From: Carposina sasakii | Taxonomy: Eukaryota; Arthropoda; Insecta; Lepidoptera; Carposinidae | Length of the DNA: 64,000 nucleotides | Direction: 5' to 3' | Assembly (NCBI GenBank): GCA_014607495.2 | Contig: CP053155.1 | Span: 12,028,001-12,092,000, forward strand | Part shown: one piece after another, positions 12,301-27,300 of the stretch | How the letters are laid out: each line of letters starts with the position of its first letter | Numbering within the stretch: the stretch's first letter is position 1 | The notes under the pieces: model-generated | The model's database searches: none | What the model saw: the letters and a program-made list of their open reading frames with translations, nothing else | What the model was told of the DNA's origin: nothing | Made by a program: the position numbers and the translations under genes

Positions 12301-15300
12301 TCGCCACGAAAAACCAGACCCGAACACCTAGCATGCAAGATAATACATCGCACTATTTCCGAAATCAATAACTAGATTAATTCTACATATGTTTCGCCAA
12401 CAACCGTGGCATCCTCAAGATTATAGAAATTAGTAAATTAGTAAACCACTAATTATTATGAAACTAAAACCCAACCATCCGATCCGAGGGTCAGTGGAGG
12501 GTATAGGGTCCGGTGGTGGGCGCACCCATAGTGAATATAATTACTTAACCTTTTAATACAAATCATGTTGGTAAGGAAGCGGTATAAAACTGGAACAGCA
12601 ACCTATCTAAAAACTTAATTTATTCCACCGTTTGTGTTATTTATAAAATTACCACAAAGGTTGTGCCTTCCAAGCCCGCAAGACAAAGCAGCTACCTTTT
12701 AATGCAAGTTTGAATGGAGGACGTTTGAACTAACATTGCCTATTAATTCCAGAACAATATCCTGTCCTCTCGACGGCAGGATAAACCGAGTGCAAGCGTC
12801 TCTTCTCATAGCATTTACCTGGTTCTGGGCGCTGCCGTTCACCATCCTGCCAGCTCTCAAGATATGGGGACGATTTGTACCGGGTAAGTTTTTTGTTCAG
12901 CATAGGTAAACATGGTATGTATACACATGGCGATGTTCCCGAAATGGTGTAACCAGAGCTACAGTATCGGGAAGATGATGCTTAGTGACCTTTGGCACTT
13001 TGATGTACCTAATCAGAGTGCTAGGTTGCTAGCTTATTCCAGAATTAGCTTATTATGCTCGACCATGCTCGACTTATTGCACGAATTCCTTATCGACTCT
13101 TATGACATGCACCACCATGCACGGAATGCCCCGAAATGAGATGCAGCTGATGTATTGTACCTAGTGAAGACTCGGATCTCAAGGTATTGTTTTGTTATGG
13201 GGGCCAAATTATTTTAAGCATTTAACAGCAAATTTTAGGCTATTCTTACCTAAACCAGCTACATGTATCGGTATACTTACGTACCGCACAAGTAGATAAC
13301 TGTAAAGGTAGGTTCCCACGGTGCGTGATTTCGCGGACGGACGCGGACGCGCACCTCGGACGCGTCTGTTTTACCACGGACGCTCCGTTTCCCACGAGCC
13401 GTGGTGCGGGCTGGTGCGCGTCCGCCCGAAATATCACGCATCGTGGGAACACAACCATATCTTTTTAAATGTCGTTATTTTATAGCCAACTTTGCAGACA
13501 AATTATTTAAATTTAGAAAATGAGTAGGTATGCTTAAAGGTGGATGAATCAATTTATAAAAATTAGACTTCACGTGAACCGTCTCGTATAAGATTTTTAT
13601 ATATTTTCGTCTTGATATCTCACGTAAAAAGCAAGCTTTTTTATGTAAATGAAGTTCATCAGAATAGACAGAACCCAAACGAAGCTTCTGGAAAATGACC
13701 TCTAAACGCATAAAATGTGGAAAATCGGTACGAGTATTTTGCTTAAAAAGTAAAATGAGGGCTAAGTAATCAATGTCTCCAGATATTTTGATAGGTACCA
13801 GGACCGTCCGTGCCCGTTTCACCGGTACAATTCCGATGAATTATGGCGCTAGTTACTATGTATGTATGTACTGTATGACCACATTTTCTGATTCACTGCA
13901 TATAAAAAATGTTAGTTCCGAAATCAGGGATAGTAATTATTCTATGTAACGGACTATACGACGGGTAGGCAGGTGGCAAGTAGGCAAAATGCCACGGCAC
14001 CCCATCCTTAAAGGGCTCGCCTGTCAACGGAGAATCATACTCCTAACATTATTTACAGGAGCACCCGATGAATTTGCACCGGGCCCCGAACAGTATATTG
14101 GATGATTTTTGGTCCTCAACGTTCTCGAAAAAAACGGAATCTCTTCATCGTCACGATCATTTTTTCATGGAAGCATACCTGGGAAGTGTCTAGTTTCCAA
14201 ATTATTAGGGTCCAAAGTTGAGTAAATAGAATGCGTTTTTCTGCATAAATGCACATAGACGCGTGAAACAAGATTTTCGAGAAATAAATTAATATGAAAA
14301 AACTAGCATAAACACTTGACACAAATTTCGACCGATCAAGTAATAAAAATTTTTTTTTTTAAATTTACATCGTTTCCCAGAATTTTTTTTTGCCATAAAC
14401 TTACTTTATTTGATGTATAGAGTACGTTTCGTTAAGGGTGGCAACGAAAAAACATCCTGTAGATACGCCACCGTACCTGGATAGATCGTTCTAGCTAGTT
14501 AGGAATAGTATACTTAGATAAGTATAATATTACTGATTGACTTCAATAGGATTGAAAAGAAAACACCCTGATATAGTATTTAGCTTATGAGATAAGGTAT
14601 GGCCAGTCAATTAAGCTAAAAACCAAATTATTTTGTCAATACTAATGAATATATCTCAGCAGAATGTAATACCCCTTGTATGTAGGTACCAGATTTTACA
14701 TAGACTTACTTATACATATGTTCCTACATCAACACCAAGCACTAAATTAGTTATTACTCCAACTGCCCGATAAATTGTATGCATCCGTATGCTCAGGCCA
14801 GGGCATTGTCTTGCAATAATATCAGCCTATACATATAAATAAGTAAGTACCTACTTTATGCTATCAAGCGTACCTAACATAAAAATTGGGTTTCAAATTC
14901 ACCAATTTATCTAGACATTTACTCCGTAACTCCGTACTCACTAGTGACTAGACTGAGAGCTAGTAGTATTCCGCAGACTTACGGTATAGTAGCAAACTCC
15001 ATATTAATGACAGGTATACTTTTTCATCTGCCATTGGTGCAATGGGGGTGGCTGGAAGTCGAAAGGCATAAATATTGACTTTCAAAACATAATGTTAAAA
15101 CATACATTTCATTGTGTAGCTTGAAATAACGTAAATGTGTATGAAATTGCCGTAACTTTGAAGTTATATAAAATCAGTAGGAACCGGAATAAGTGTCTGC
15201 CATTAAATGATTCTACACACAAAAAAATGTATTATTTTAACAAATCAAAACGGCAGACATGCTGCGATTACGTTTTGAAAGTCAATATTTATGCCTTTCG

Positions 15301-18300
15301 ACTTCCAGCCACGCTCAAAGGAAGCCTCGATGAGATTAGTGAATCCCCATTGCACCAATGGCAGGTGAAACAGGCATTAAATGAATACCTGGAATTAATA
15401 TGGAATTTGCTACTATTATGGCTCTTAGACTACACAGACAGATGCATGAGAGATCTTGTATTATATGTATCCCTAAAAAATAAAAATCTTTGTAAAAAAT
15501 AAAAACATTTATTTTTGCATAACAATCAACACACTTTATAGCTCGCACATTAGGAACACACAAAATAATTAAAATCAAAAACTCTATTAGGACATAAGAA
15601 AAGAAGCCTGGCTGCTGGTTCACCACCTTCATCTTTTATACTTTTTTAATATTGCGTCGAGGATAGTAATTCTCAACTATATTGTATATATCGGATGAGC
15701 AAAGGGGACAATACCCACTCTTCAATAACTTAGCTAACGCCGGGAATTGTGGATAGTTTTCAATACTTGAACACCTTTTATAATGTTCATAATTTTCAAA
15801 ATTACCGAACCCAATCACCCCAAGTCTATTCTCTTCTTCAACTATCTTCTTACTAACTAGCAACCCTATTCCGGCCTGATCACCCAGCATACAAAGAAAT
15901 TTAGGAGCTTGTATAACTTTGCCAATGTCTACATCATTACATACTACAGTCGATATACTAAACTTTCCAATTATTATTGTCTCGCAAATATTTATCGAAG
16001 ATAAATCAATCTCAGTCGGAGGAATCCGAAGGTAAAATACTATAGGAAAGTTATTATATTCTGGCAATTTAAATACACGTTTCGATGGGTCTCGTCTCTT
16101 ACGCCGCCCCCACCAATCTTCATAACTGTCATCATTTTCATTTTCGGTTTTGTCCTTTTTCTCTATTTCATCATCTGATTCTTCCTCATCGCTTTCTTCA
16201 TATTCCCATTCATCTGAATCATCTTCAGAGTCATCAACAAACTCGCGATCCGACGGTGAACATCCGAAACCGTATTTATATGACTTAGTAGTTTTTTCTC
16301 CGAGAATTTTCACGCGTTCCAAACCAAACATAGATGCATATTTGTACGTAATATCACTATTCACGTTGTCTTCTATGCATTTCTTTAAGAAATGCTTCTT
16401 TATCATCAATGGTATAGCAGGATTGACTACGGTTCTTTGACCCCAGTAGGTACCAGATAAACCTGTCCCACTGCGATTCCACAATACTTGGGCAACAGGA
16501 TGGCACATAATATTTTGATCAACTGACTCGTGAAGATACGCATAGTGGAAATCATTCTGGTGTTCTTCTATTACCAACTTGTACGTTCCGTTTTCCACTG
16601 GTATAGGTTTTATGTACTCATCCTCCAGGTCTTCGGCAGTCATAATGTAGACTTTGTTTGTGTTTATCACTAAATCAGTCGAAATAGTTGTAGACGCCAT
16701 ATTATTATTTGGTTTATAACTTGTTAAAATACTAATAACAATGCGCAATGGCTTAACTTGTGTCAAAAACTTTGTCTTAATGAATTACTTCGCAAAGTAA
16801 ACGTCCAGACAGTTCACTTCGTTATGCTAATTTAAATGTATCAACAGCTAAACATCGCGTCGCGCGGTTGGCTCCCTAGTCAAGGTGACATCACCGGTTT
16901 TTTAACGGCGCGTACACACTGGTATATCTATACTAACAACATCGATACCTGGATATACTCAATAATAATTATATTTATTTATACTTTATTTATAAGTACA
17001 GGTTAAATACAACGAATAAAATGTATTAATAAGGTGGAAGTTCAGCAGGTATCTAGGTAACCTATTCTATTCTGAGTAATTTATTAATCAGATCGGTCAA
17101 TTAAATACTTTCATTTTCTACAAACCTAGTGATTTATTATTAAATGCATGATTAAAGTACATGTATATATAATATTAAAAATGTTTATCCCTAGTGCTAC
17201 TAAGTACCTAAGTACCTAGGGACCGGACATCTCATCTCACTAGAAAAGAACTGGATTGTACAGTACGTAGGTACCTAACTCATAAACAACTTTATTAAAA
17301 TTGATCAAGTTGTTTATAAGTTTTCTATCCACTAGCTATATTAATTAGTAAAATAGTTTCAATAAATACTTTTGTGTTCTTAATATTGATACTCATAGGA
17401 ACATGTTATAAAATCAAATGTACAAATACCTTTACACGGACTTTAAACGTTTCTTATGGAATTCGCAACTTTGACACATTGTGATTAGTGCGAAAGAGTG
17501 AGAGGTATATAGCACGTATAGAATAGCAGAAAAACTAAGATCGTATAATTTTTTTCTCATAATCAAAAACGCACTTCTTTGCGCTGTTCTGCTCTCTGAT
17601 TGGTTAAACTATTCAAAATAAGATTTTACAACACATTGTTAAAAAATCATGATCTTATTATTACACACAACGATAAAAAAGCGGTCAAGTGTGAGTCGGA
17701 CTCGCTAATGAAGGGTTCCGTATGAAAATATAAATTTGCCTTTATTGCCGCATTAAAACAATACTACTTACTAGATTTCGTCCAAACCAATTTTCGTTGG
17801 TTGGTTTAATGGTAATGTATCTACATCATATTTTTTTAGTTTTATCATTCTCTTATTTTAGAAGTTAAAGGGGGGGTTATAGGGGGAATTTTAGCACTTT
17901 GAAAGTGTCTCTCGCGCAAACTATTCAGTTTAGAAAAAAAGATATTAGAAACCTCAATATCATTTTAGAAGACCTACCCATAGATACCCTACACGTATGG
18001 ATTTAAGTAAAAAACATTTTGAGTTTCGGTTCAAATTATTGGCAACCCCCAAAATTACCTATCTTTTTTCTATTATTGTGTGAAAATCTTAATGAGGTTC
18101 ACAGAATCTACATATCAAGTTTCAAGATCAAATATCAAGTAGCTCCTATAGTTTCGGAGAAAAGTGGCTGTGATATACGGACGGACAAACAGACATGACG
18201 AAACTATAAGGGTTCCGTTTTTTGCCATTTGGCTATGAAACCCTAAAAACTACTATCGCCCTACACTAGCCTCTTATTTCCTGTTGATATACTTGCCTTC

Positions 18301-21300
18301 CTGTTGCCTTCGGTAAAACACATGAAAGCACAGCCTATAGCTATGGTTAATTATCTTTTTTATAGTATCTACGAGTAGGACCTACTGACCATTGTACCTA
18401 TGTTACTTTTTTATTAACATGGCAAGCAAAAGTTGGTGTTTCAGGGTATCATGCCACCAAAAAGAATCTAATAATTCAAATCGCCTAAATATTAATCTAG
18501 GAGAACAGTAAAGTCTACGAAAAGTCCGTAAGTACAAACAACAGGTTTCTCAGAACCTAAAACTCTTAAAATTTGCCTTCCAGAGGGATTCCTGACCACC
18601 TGCTCGTTCGACTACTTCACTGACGACCAGGACACGAAGGTGTTCGTGGCCTGCATCTTCGCGTGGAGCTACTGCATCCCCATGTCGCTGATCTGCTACT
18701 TCTACTCGCAGCTGTTTGGTGCTGTAAGTTTTATTCATCCTCCACTTCACTTACTGACTGTAAATGGCAGGTCAAAAGAAATTTCGCTTACCATCATGGC
18801 TATCATAGGTATTCATCGTCAGCCTATTGCAGTCCACTGCTGGACGTAGGCCTCCCCCAGTGTACGCCACATGGCTCCCCGTTTTTTCCATCCAGTCACT
18901 ACCAGCCATCCTCTTTGACCCGGGCCGCTGCCGTAGTCCGGGGTAGTATGGCGGCCGGGAACTGGGGGCCTTTTTTTAGTTGCCGTCATTGGGGGGTTTT
19001 TGCCCATAGTCACCACGCTGGGCAGGCGGGTTGGTGACCGCAGTGTGCTTTTCGGACTATGTTGTCTACACGGGAGGCGCTGCTACCCAACTCCCGGAAC
19101 CCACGATACCCACGGGCAGGATATGGGGTGGTACAAACTCTACTCTGCCGGCAACAACGCGGCCAATCATAGGTATTATGTAGCAAATATTATAAGCAAT
19201 TATGAAGCAATTTTTGATTCAATTATCACGGTCACTTGTCACTGATCACATCTGTCTCCGATATACTAAACATGGCTTTGGGATCTCCTTTATGATCCTG
19301 CAGTTCTGGCTACCCCCATTTCGAGAACACTAAGCTGCCATGTATAGGTATATATATCTTAGTTTAACTCTAAAGTTTCTAGTCTAAACAATATAGTAAA
19401 ACATAATTATGGCGCGGCGCGGCGCCAAAAGGTTTAAATCCATTAACATAACTGTCGCGATATCCGTAGTTTCCAATTCACATTCCGCCCACAACATTTT
19501 GCAATTCTTCCTCCGAGGCCGTTTGGGAATGACCGGCCCCCAGTTCTGGTAATTTATCCCTGATGAAACGCAGCCAAAACAGTAGCTTAGTGCAAGATAT
19601 TTACGTATGTACCTACCTAATTGGGACTGACCAATCATTTAATCCTGCCACTGCGACTTCTGTAAGCCAGTATCAGCAACTCAAGCAGAGGCGACTACCT
19701 AAACCACCAACAAACCAAAATTTCCTAGAAGGTATTTAAGCACATTTTATCACGCTGGCATTGTAAATGTACCTAGACACCTATATGTATAGTATAGGTA
19801 AGGTTGTAAGAAATAGGTATACCTAACTTGCCACTGACTACAATTTAAAAATTAAATAGAGGTAAAATAAAGGTACTCACTCCAGCAATAATTAGTTATT
19901 GTTTCGCTTCGCACTGCGTTACTACAGCGTTTTCATTTCAGCTTGGAACTTACTAGAATTGGACGCTACACAGTCTATTTATTTCGCTAGCTAACCCTAA
20001 AAACTCGGAGTAATTGATCAGCATTCCAGGAAAACGCTTTTTCCGTTTGCTTTGAACGAAATCTTAAATCTGTTTTTTCCACGTTTTTTATAGTAACTTC
20101 CTGACAAGGACGATCTTCCTGACTTAATTATTTATACTGTACTTTTACAATTTATACTGGGTTCGAATCCTACATTTATGTATATGTATATATATATATA
20201 TTATGTTGAATATTAATGTTTGTTGCCGAGTCCTGGATGCTTCTATGATATTATCAATGTACTAAGTAGTCGCCGCCCATGACTTCGTCCGAGTGAGCCG
20301 GAGCGGGTCTCTAGTTATGCATGTAAACCTTGAATCACTCTATCTATTTAAAAAAACCGCATCAAAGTCCGTTGTATAATATCTATTAAAAATCTAAGCA
20401 TACATAGGGACAGACAGACAGCGGGACGACTTTGTTTTAGAGTGATGGTATCACTATAGTGATGTATTGTATTGTTATTATAATAGTGATGTATAATGTA
20501 TATAAATAAATACTACATACTTACGTACTTGCGGGAGACAGTAAAATATATTGCAGTGATAAATTAAGTGACCCCTTCCGGTCTATTTAGTTTGCCGTTA
20601 ACCCTACGATTGCGAACCGGTCGTATTGCTTACCGAAATCATTGTTATTTGATTCCGATATACCAGGTACACATGAGGTAGACGATCAGCTACCGATTTT
20701 ATATACTTAATTCTTCGCAATCAAAAACCGTAGGCTGATCACGTAACTTGCAGAAGCAAAGACTAAGCAATACAGTCGCAATTTTTTTTTGTATGTGTTT
20801 CGTCCTCTAAAAATTTGTTTAAATTGAGAACCTAAGGTCTGCCATAAAAACTAAATTTCAATCGAAGGGCCAACAACAACAAAAGACGAACTACTTAGAT
20901 CGGCTTAGGTAATAATGCAGGAAGCAAATATAGTTTTTCTCATATTATTCTTTATTGTACACACACAAATGTAAAACAAAACCATTTTAAGACAGGGCAA
21001 ATGTACAATGACGAGCTTGATTTCTTCCAGTCAACCAAACAAAAAGTTATATAATTTCACATACTGGAATTTTGGTTAACTCGTCACTGATTTCCGACCT
21101 AGTGTGTCTTACATTGAAGCTGAAATCGTTTCGCTGTTTGTCCGCTTTCGAGGGAAATAAAATCCGTTTCATTTGTGTACACTTATAGTTGGTTGTATAA
21201 AGGTTGTACAGGTGGTTTATCTAACGGTAGTTGTGGCAAGAGCTAGTACTAGCTTATTGTATATGCTGTTCTGTATGCTTCTACAACATAATATGTACAA

Positions 21301-24300
21301 ACTGTCTGACTTTACGAATATACTTAAAATATATCAAATTATGTATACCTAAGTATCTAATATATACATATACTTACTTGGCTAAAGGTGACTAGATTGA
21401 AATAATGTTCCAATAAGACCATGGTTGCTTACCTCACTACAATGACATGACTCATCTATGATCCTTGTCGTTATTTTTAATTTTAGTGTATAGTATTCTA
21501 GATTTTCATTGAAACAGCTAGATCGCTAAAAATTGTTAATATCTTAGTAGGTAATCAGTAAGTACATATCTACATAATATTACTTACTTAATCTAAAACA
21601 TTACCAGAAATTCATAGAAAATTAACTCAAATATTATTGTAAAACCTTTATTTATACTTAGTCTATAGAACCAAACCGACAAACTTCGCAAAACATTCCG
21701 CCTCCTTAGTACGTAACAATCACAGCCTATCTCAACTTTTTCGAAACAAAAATATCCTAAATTTTGCGACAACACAATCCGCTCAACTTTCTGAATGACG
21801 CTCATCGAAATAATTAGCATAACCACCCCATGTTTATTATGATAGATTATGGATACTTAGGGCCGATTTTTGCTATGATCAGCACCCGTATGATGAATTT
21901 GGTGAGAGCGAGATGTCTCACTTTTAAACGTCAAATCCACAGAGCTAAGTAATAACTAGACAAGGCAAGTGTTTCTAGTTGGTGTGTAAAAAGGGATTGC
22001 AATCCACTTATATCAGCCTAATTTCAGTCCTGGCTCGAGAACGAGTGTCTATTCTAATTCTTAAGTCTATTTTTTACATGCAAAGTACACACACTTAGTT
22101 TATCTGTGAATTTCACGTTTAAAAGTGAGACATCTCGCTCTTACCAAATTCATCATACGGGTGCAGATAGCCTAGTTCTTTACTGTCTAGATCAAGATAG
22201 AGCTTCAACTTTATTCTTCAGACTGGTTATGCTGGCCATTGGAATATTACCTACCTACTATTAGCTTACCCGTCAGAGGTTTTATCTGAAAAGTTTCATT
22301 AACTTATAGTTATTATTTCTCTCCTTACTCGTACATTTAAAAAAAGTGTATACAATGACCGTGATTCAATATGTCTATCCATACTATATGATGGGACCAA
22401 CGATGCTATTCCATACATTTCACAGTAATTACGTATTCAAGGGATTTTTTTCTCAATATTTCGGAGTTGGTCCCATATTGAAAGTTGTTTCTTTTTACCT
22501 TCCTAGTTTCGTGTCAATTTTAGATAGACCTTTTATATATGTACATACTTATCTATTATATCTTCCCATCCCTGTATTATGGATTTTGTCACCACAGTTT
22601 TATCTTAGGGTAAGTAATTAAATAACGGACCGGACTTCCTTAACATTTATTTAAGGGGGTTAACTCGTTGCCCCTTTCACTTTGTTCTATTTCCTTCCGT
22701 TGTTAATAGGCTGTATTTGCATTTCTCTAATTTCATTCTGGTTTATTTTTAACCCTCTAATTTATAAAACGTTCGATACTTATACCGAAAGGAATAGATG
22801 GAAATGCTATAAAGTTTAGGTAGTTATAAAACGTTCGATACTATACCGAAAGGAATAGAGGTGTGTTTTGTTTTTGCGGCTCGCCGATGTAAATTTTTAC
22901 CGATGCAAAATATACAGTAACTTTTATAGTTATTGGTCTACTTGTATGTTACTATTTTACGCCCTTACTTTACATTTGGTGTAATTTGGTATACTTTGTT
23001 TTTCTAATGTATATTTTGTGTTTATTATTTCTTCATAAAATACTTGTGGGTATATCGGGTGATCCCCATTGCCCGCTAGTTGCTGATTTTTGGTCGTGTT
23101 CCCCAAATTTACGGAATCTCCTCATCATCATGATCATTTTCCATGGAAGCATACCAAGTGTCTGGTTTCTAAAATATTAGGGTCCTTAGACTGCGTTTTC
23201 TGCATAAATGAACGCGTGTAGCAAGATTACGCGCGTGCCGAAGAAGGGGACCGAAAGATAAAGAGCAAGATTCTCCAGGAATATACTGACGACGTGAAGG
23301 TTAGATGTATGTTGACCTCAATTACCCGTAACTTAGTGCAATGTGTTTTTTTTTTAATATTTTATATATTAAGATGATTATCAAAGTGAAGATTACTGAT
23401 CTCAAATTATAGCTAATTAAGTAAATTTTGTTAAAGCAATAATTTTTTTGTTAAGGAAGTGATCTCCAACCCAACTCTTTAACATGTGCCAATCTTCGTG
23501 GAGAAACAGAGTAAGAATATTCACAGTAGCCAAAGTTTAGAACGTTTAGAAGTGAGTCCGCGCATTTATGTAATCTTACAACAATAAAATTACTACAATA
23601 TGGAGGTTGGTATTAGATGCGTACAGCAAGTAAAAAATTGGAAAAGATAGTGTTAGCGTAAAGGTTTACCCACTTCTCACTTAGGTAAGTCATTCTATGA
23701 GGAAAATCTTATGTAAGTAACTATTAATTATGTAATCTGTGATTTTATATTGACGAACTCCATCGGACCCCGATTCTCACGTCCCTCGACATAGGCCTAC
23801 ATTCGACTCATTTGTCCTCATAAATATATTTAAAAAAAACTATATTGCGGAAATTTAAATGAACCACGAACATCAACAGCACCGCTGGGTATCTCGAGTG
23901 GTAGGCAGCATTATATTTGTTGATTGCTGCTGGTGATATTCTACCTACTAGATAGACACTATGTAAAGTTATTAGCGGATCATAAATATGTACACCACTA
24001 AGTTTCATTTTATTTTTACCCGACTGCACCAGAAGGAGGATTATGTTTTTTGAGTGTATTTTTGTATATTGTATTTTGCTTTGGTACATACGCTCTGGAG
24101 CCTAAACCGCTTGTCGCAATTAAGCTTGAGAGGTATCATCAGATTCGTCTTAGTCTTGAGACTGACACTGGGTCAAAATTAATACGCAGTCTATGATTTC
24201 TCATTGTACGCAGTCGTGTTTTGTTATAAATTAATGAGGTTATTTATTCTCTTCATTGACGAAATCAACAGCTTGGTATTTTTTTACAAACAAATATTGT

Positions 24301-27300
24301 ATAAACACACACAAAATCGGAGCCCAGATCCTTGTATCTTGTACATCATTGTGTACTGTACTGACTGCTGTCCAATATCAGTTAGGTCGGGAGTGTTGAC
24401 CGGCGCACTCCCCCGAGACACTCGCTCTCAATACGGCTGCGTGCGTAGTTAGAAATTGACTTGGTAAATGAAACTGAATATCGAGTCGTGTAGCCTTCCT
24501 ATTATCACAGAATAGGTATCTTTACTTTTGTATATAGGTATATAGGTACACATGACTGTGTTCCCGAAATAGGGTCACACCATACCCACACCTACATTTA
24601 GCATACCGGGGTCAGATGTAAATGAGCGGTGACTAGTTGCTACTGCCGAGTTCCTTAGTTGACCTCTTACGATATGCGGGAAGGAGATGCACCTGATATA
24701 ATTACCTATTCTTATAAAGCTCCATATCAACAACAAAAGTACAGGGTGATTTTTGGTCGTCAACGTTCTCCTCCTCATAATCACGATCATTTTTCTCATA
24801 TGGAAGCATACCTGGGAAGTGTTCGGTTCCCAAGATATTAGGGTCGAAAGTTGAGTTAATAGACTGCGTTTTTGGGCATAAACGGACATAGTCGCGCGTA
24901 GCACGAGAAATAATTAATATCTGTCTATGAAAAAACTAGCATAAACACTGGACACTATAAATTTCACACGATCAAGTAATAGAATTTTTTTTTTCTAAAA
25001 ATTACATCTTTCCCAGCATTTTTTGGCATAAACTTACTTTATTTGATCTATAGAGTACGTACCCTTCGTTAAGGGTGGCAACGAAAAAACATTCTATTAT
25101 ACGAGTACGAATTCCTTCCGCTCCCTTACATATTAGCTAACATAAATTCCACAACTTTGTAAGAACAAAGATACAGTTTGGTGATGCGACACCTGCGTAC
25201 AACGTGACCTAACTGTCAAACATCACAAAACATCCAACATTCCGCAACATTTGCGGCTACAGATTGTTGTAAATTAAATTTATTCCGAACATCAAAGCAA
25301 TGGCCACCGACAGTTTTAAAACAAATCTGAAATTTCTGGATAACGACGAGTTAATTACATCGGTTTGTGGCGGAGGTTTTCAAACTTTAGCTGCCTGTTT
25401 AAAAAGTGTTGTGGTCTGTCATACATACTTGACTCATTATAAAGTTACTTAAGACAGTTACCTAAGTTAATTTTGACAGTTTTGGGGAAACACTATTTGC
25501 CAATTGCCAATAGTGCATCAAGTTTGGCGTCATTACATACCCTATCTACCTACTATGCCTTTCCGACTATGGAGCATTTGCATTTGATGTATGTACCTAC
25601 TTAATTGCTATTGTAGGTGATCTATGCTTAGAAAATAGCAATCATGCCAGCCTCCCTAGCATGACCACGCATCGGGATTCGTTGCTAGCACGTCTCTATA
25701 CAAAATTCATCATGGCGGCTATATTTATCGTATTTTGACAGGCAAAATGTCGAAAAATCGGTTTATCATATCGTGTTTCTCAGGTCATGCTAGGCATAAA
25801 GGTCTCTATTTTGAGTTTTCTATGGCTATGTCTATACCTATATGGTATGATCTTGTAAATTTGTGCCTAACGTAGGTATAGGTACAGTCGAATGATCCCA
25901 ATGTACCTAACACCTAAGATTTATGTAAAGCGCCTAAGGTACTCGTAGTCAAATCTTCTTTTTGTACTCGCCACAATAAACTCCGCCATTGTGTTCCTAC
26001 TATAACTAACTCACATCATCTCGTTCCCAGGTCCGTCTTCACGAGCGTATGCTAGCAGAGCAGGCAAAAAAGATGAACGTGAAATCCCTGGCCGCTAACA
26101 AGGAAGACGCAAGCAAGAGCGTGGAGATACGCATCGCTAAAGTGGCCTTCACCATATTCTTCCTGTTCGTTTGTGCGTGGACCCCGTACGCGTTTGTGGC
26201 TATGACTGGCGCATTTGGTGATAGGTATTTAATCTCGCATTATTATTACAATTCATAATCAATATCAACCTATGTCACGATTGGTTTGCTACAAAAATCA
26301 TATACGAGTATAAACAGATCGGCCAATAGTTTTGGCTTTCTGCGATCAACCGACCCTTGGGATTGCTAGTGTTATGAGAAGTAAACTATTAAATGAACAG
26401 TATACTATTCATCGTGGACAATAGATCTTAGCCCTTGGTGTAACATAGTTTGGCATCGACGTTCGTTGGTTAGCGGTTGGAATCCATACGTTGATGACTT
26501 CCCTAATGTCCCCTGAGTAGCGGCACTTCATTTTGGACATCCAAAATGTAAGAGTGCCTCGAAATTTTAAATTGTACTACTTCAATTTTCTTGTCGCAGT
26601 CGAGCTTGAACGTTCACGTGATCACGTAACGGTTGTCTGCAACGAGAGAGAAATATAATGCGAGGCGAGGCGCCAGCCAGGACGCGTAGGTAATAGGTAT
26701 TTAAAATTCAAATAATAATAATCTAACGTTGTTTGGAAGTGCCATTAAGATATAAAATTCATTTTTTAACTTGTAAGATTTATAATTAAAAATATTTGTA
26801 CTAAACAAACAAATGACATAAGCACGTCGCGTCTGACATTTCGTCAGGAGGCGCGCATATTTCGTACAAATGGTTAAGTGGGTACGCCTCATTTGAAGTG
26901 GGACATTGTACTGGCTCAGGACAAAAAAGAGGCTACTCTTCTCTTTTTCAATGTCAACACTACAAAGTTGTCGGTGACGAAGCTTTATCGATTCGACCGT
27001 TTACACTTTGTCTGAGGCCCCTTATCTACTAACCATATTTTCCCATTCATATACGGTCGTCAACGTTTCCGAAAACCACGGAATCTCCTCATCATCACGA
27101 TCATTTTTCTCCATGGAAGCATACCTGGGAAGTGTCTGGTTTCCAAAATATTAGGGTCCAAAGTTGAGTAAATAGACTGCGTTTTTCTGTATAAATGCAC
27201 ATAGACGCGCGTAGCAGGATTTTTTCACGAAAAATAATTAATATCTGTCTATAAAAAAACTTATAAACACTACTAACCAAAAAAAAAAATTTTTTTTCCT

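Noticed and set aside
15336..15632. Minus-strand frame with a signal-peptide-like start and CVDC motif
   Set aside because: It begins four bases past the orphan gene stop, overlaps that gene's polyadenylation signal and runs into the inverted duplication. Likely chance.
18640..19245. Overlapping frames downstream of opsin exon 5
   Set aside because: Read-through of the exon into intron and a dispersed repeat; the exon has a clear GTAAGT donor.
22346..22621. 91-codon aromatic-rich plus-strand frame
   Set aside because: Aromatic and hydrophobic content comes from AT-rich DNA. No splice partners or family resemblance.
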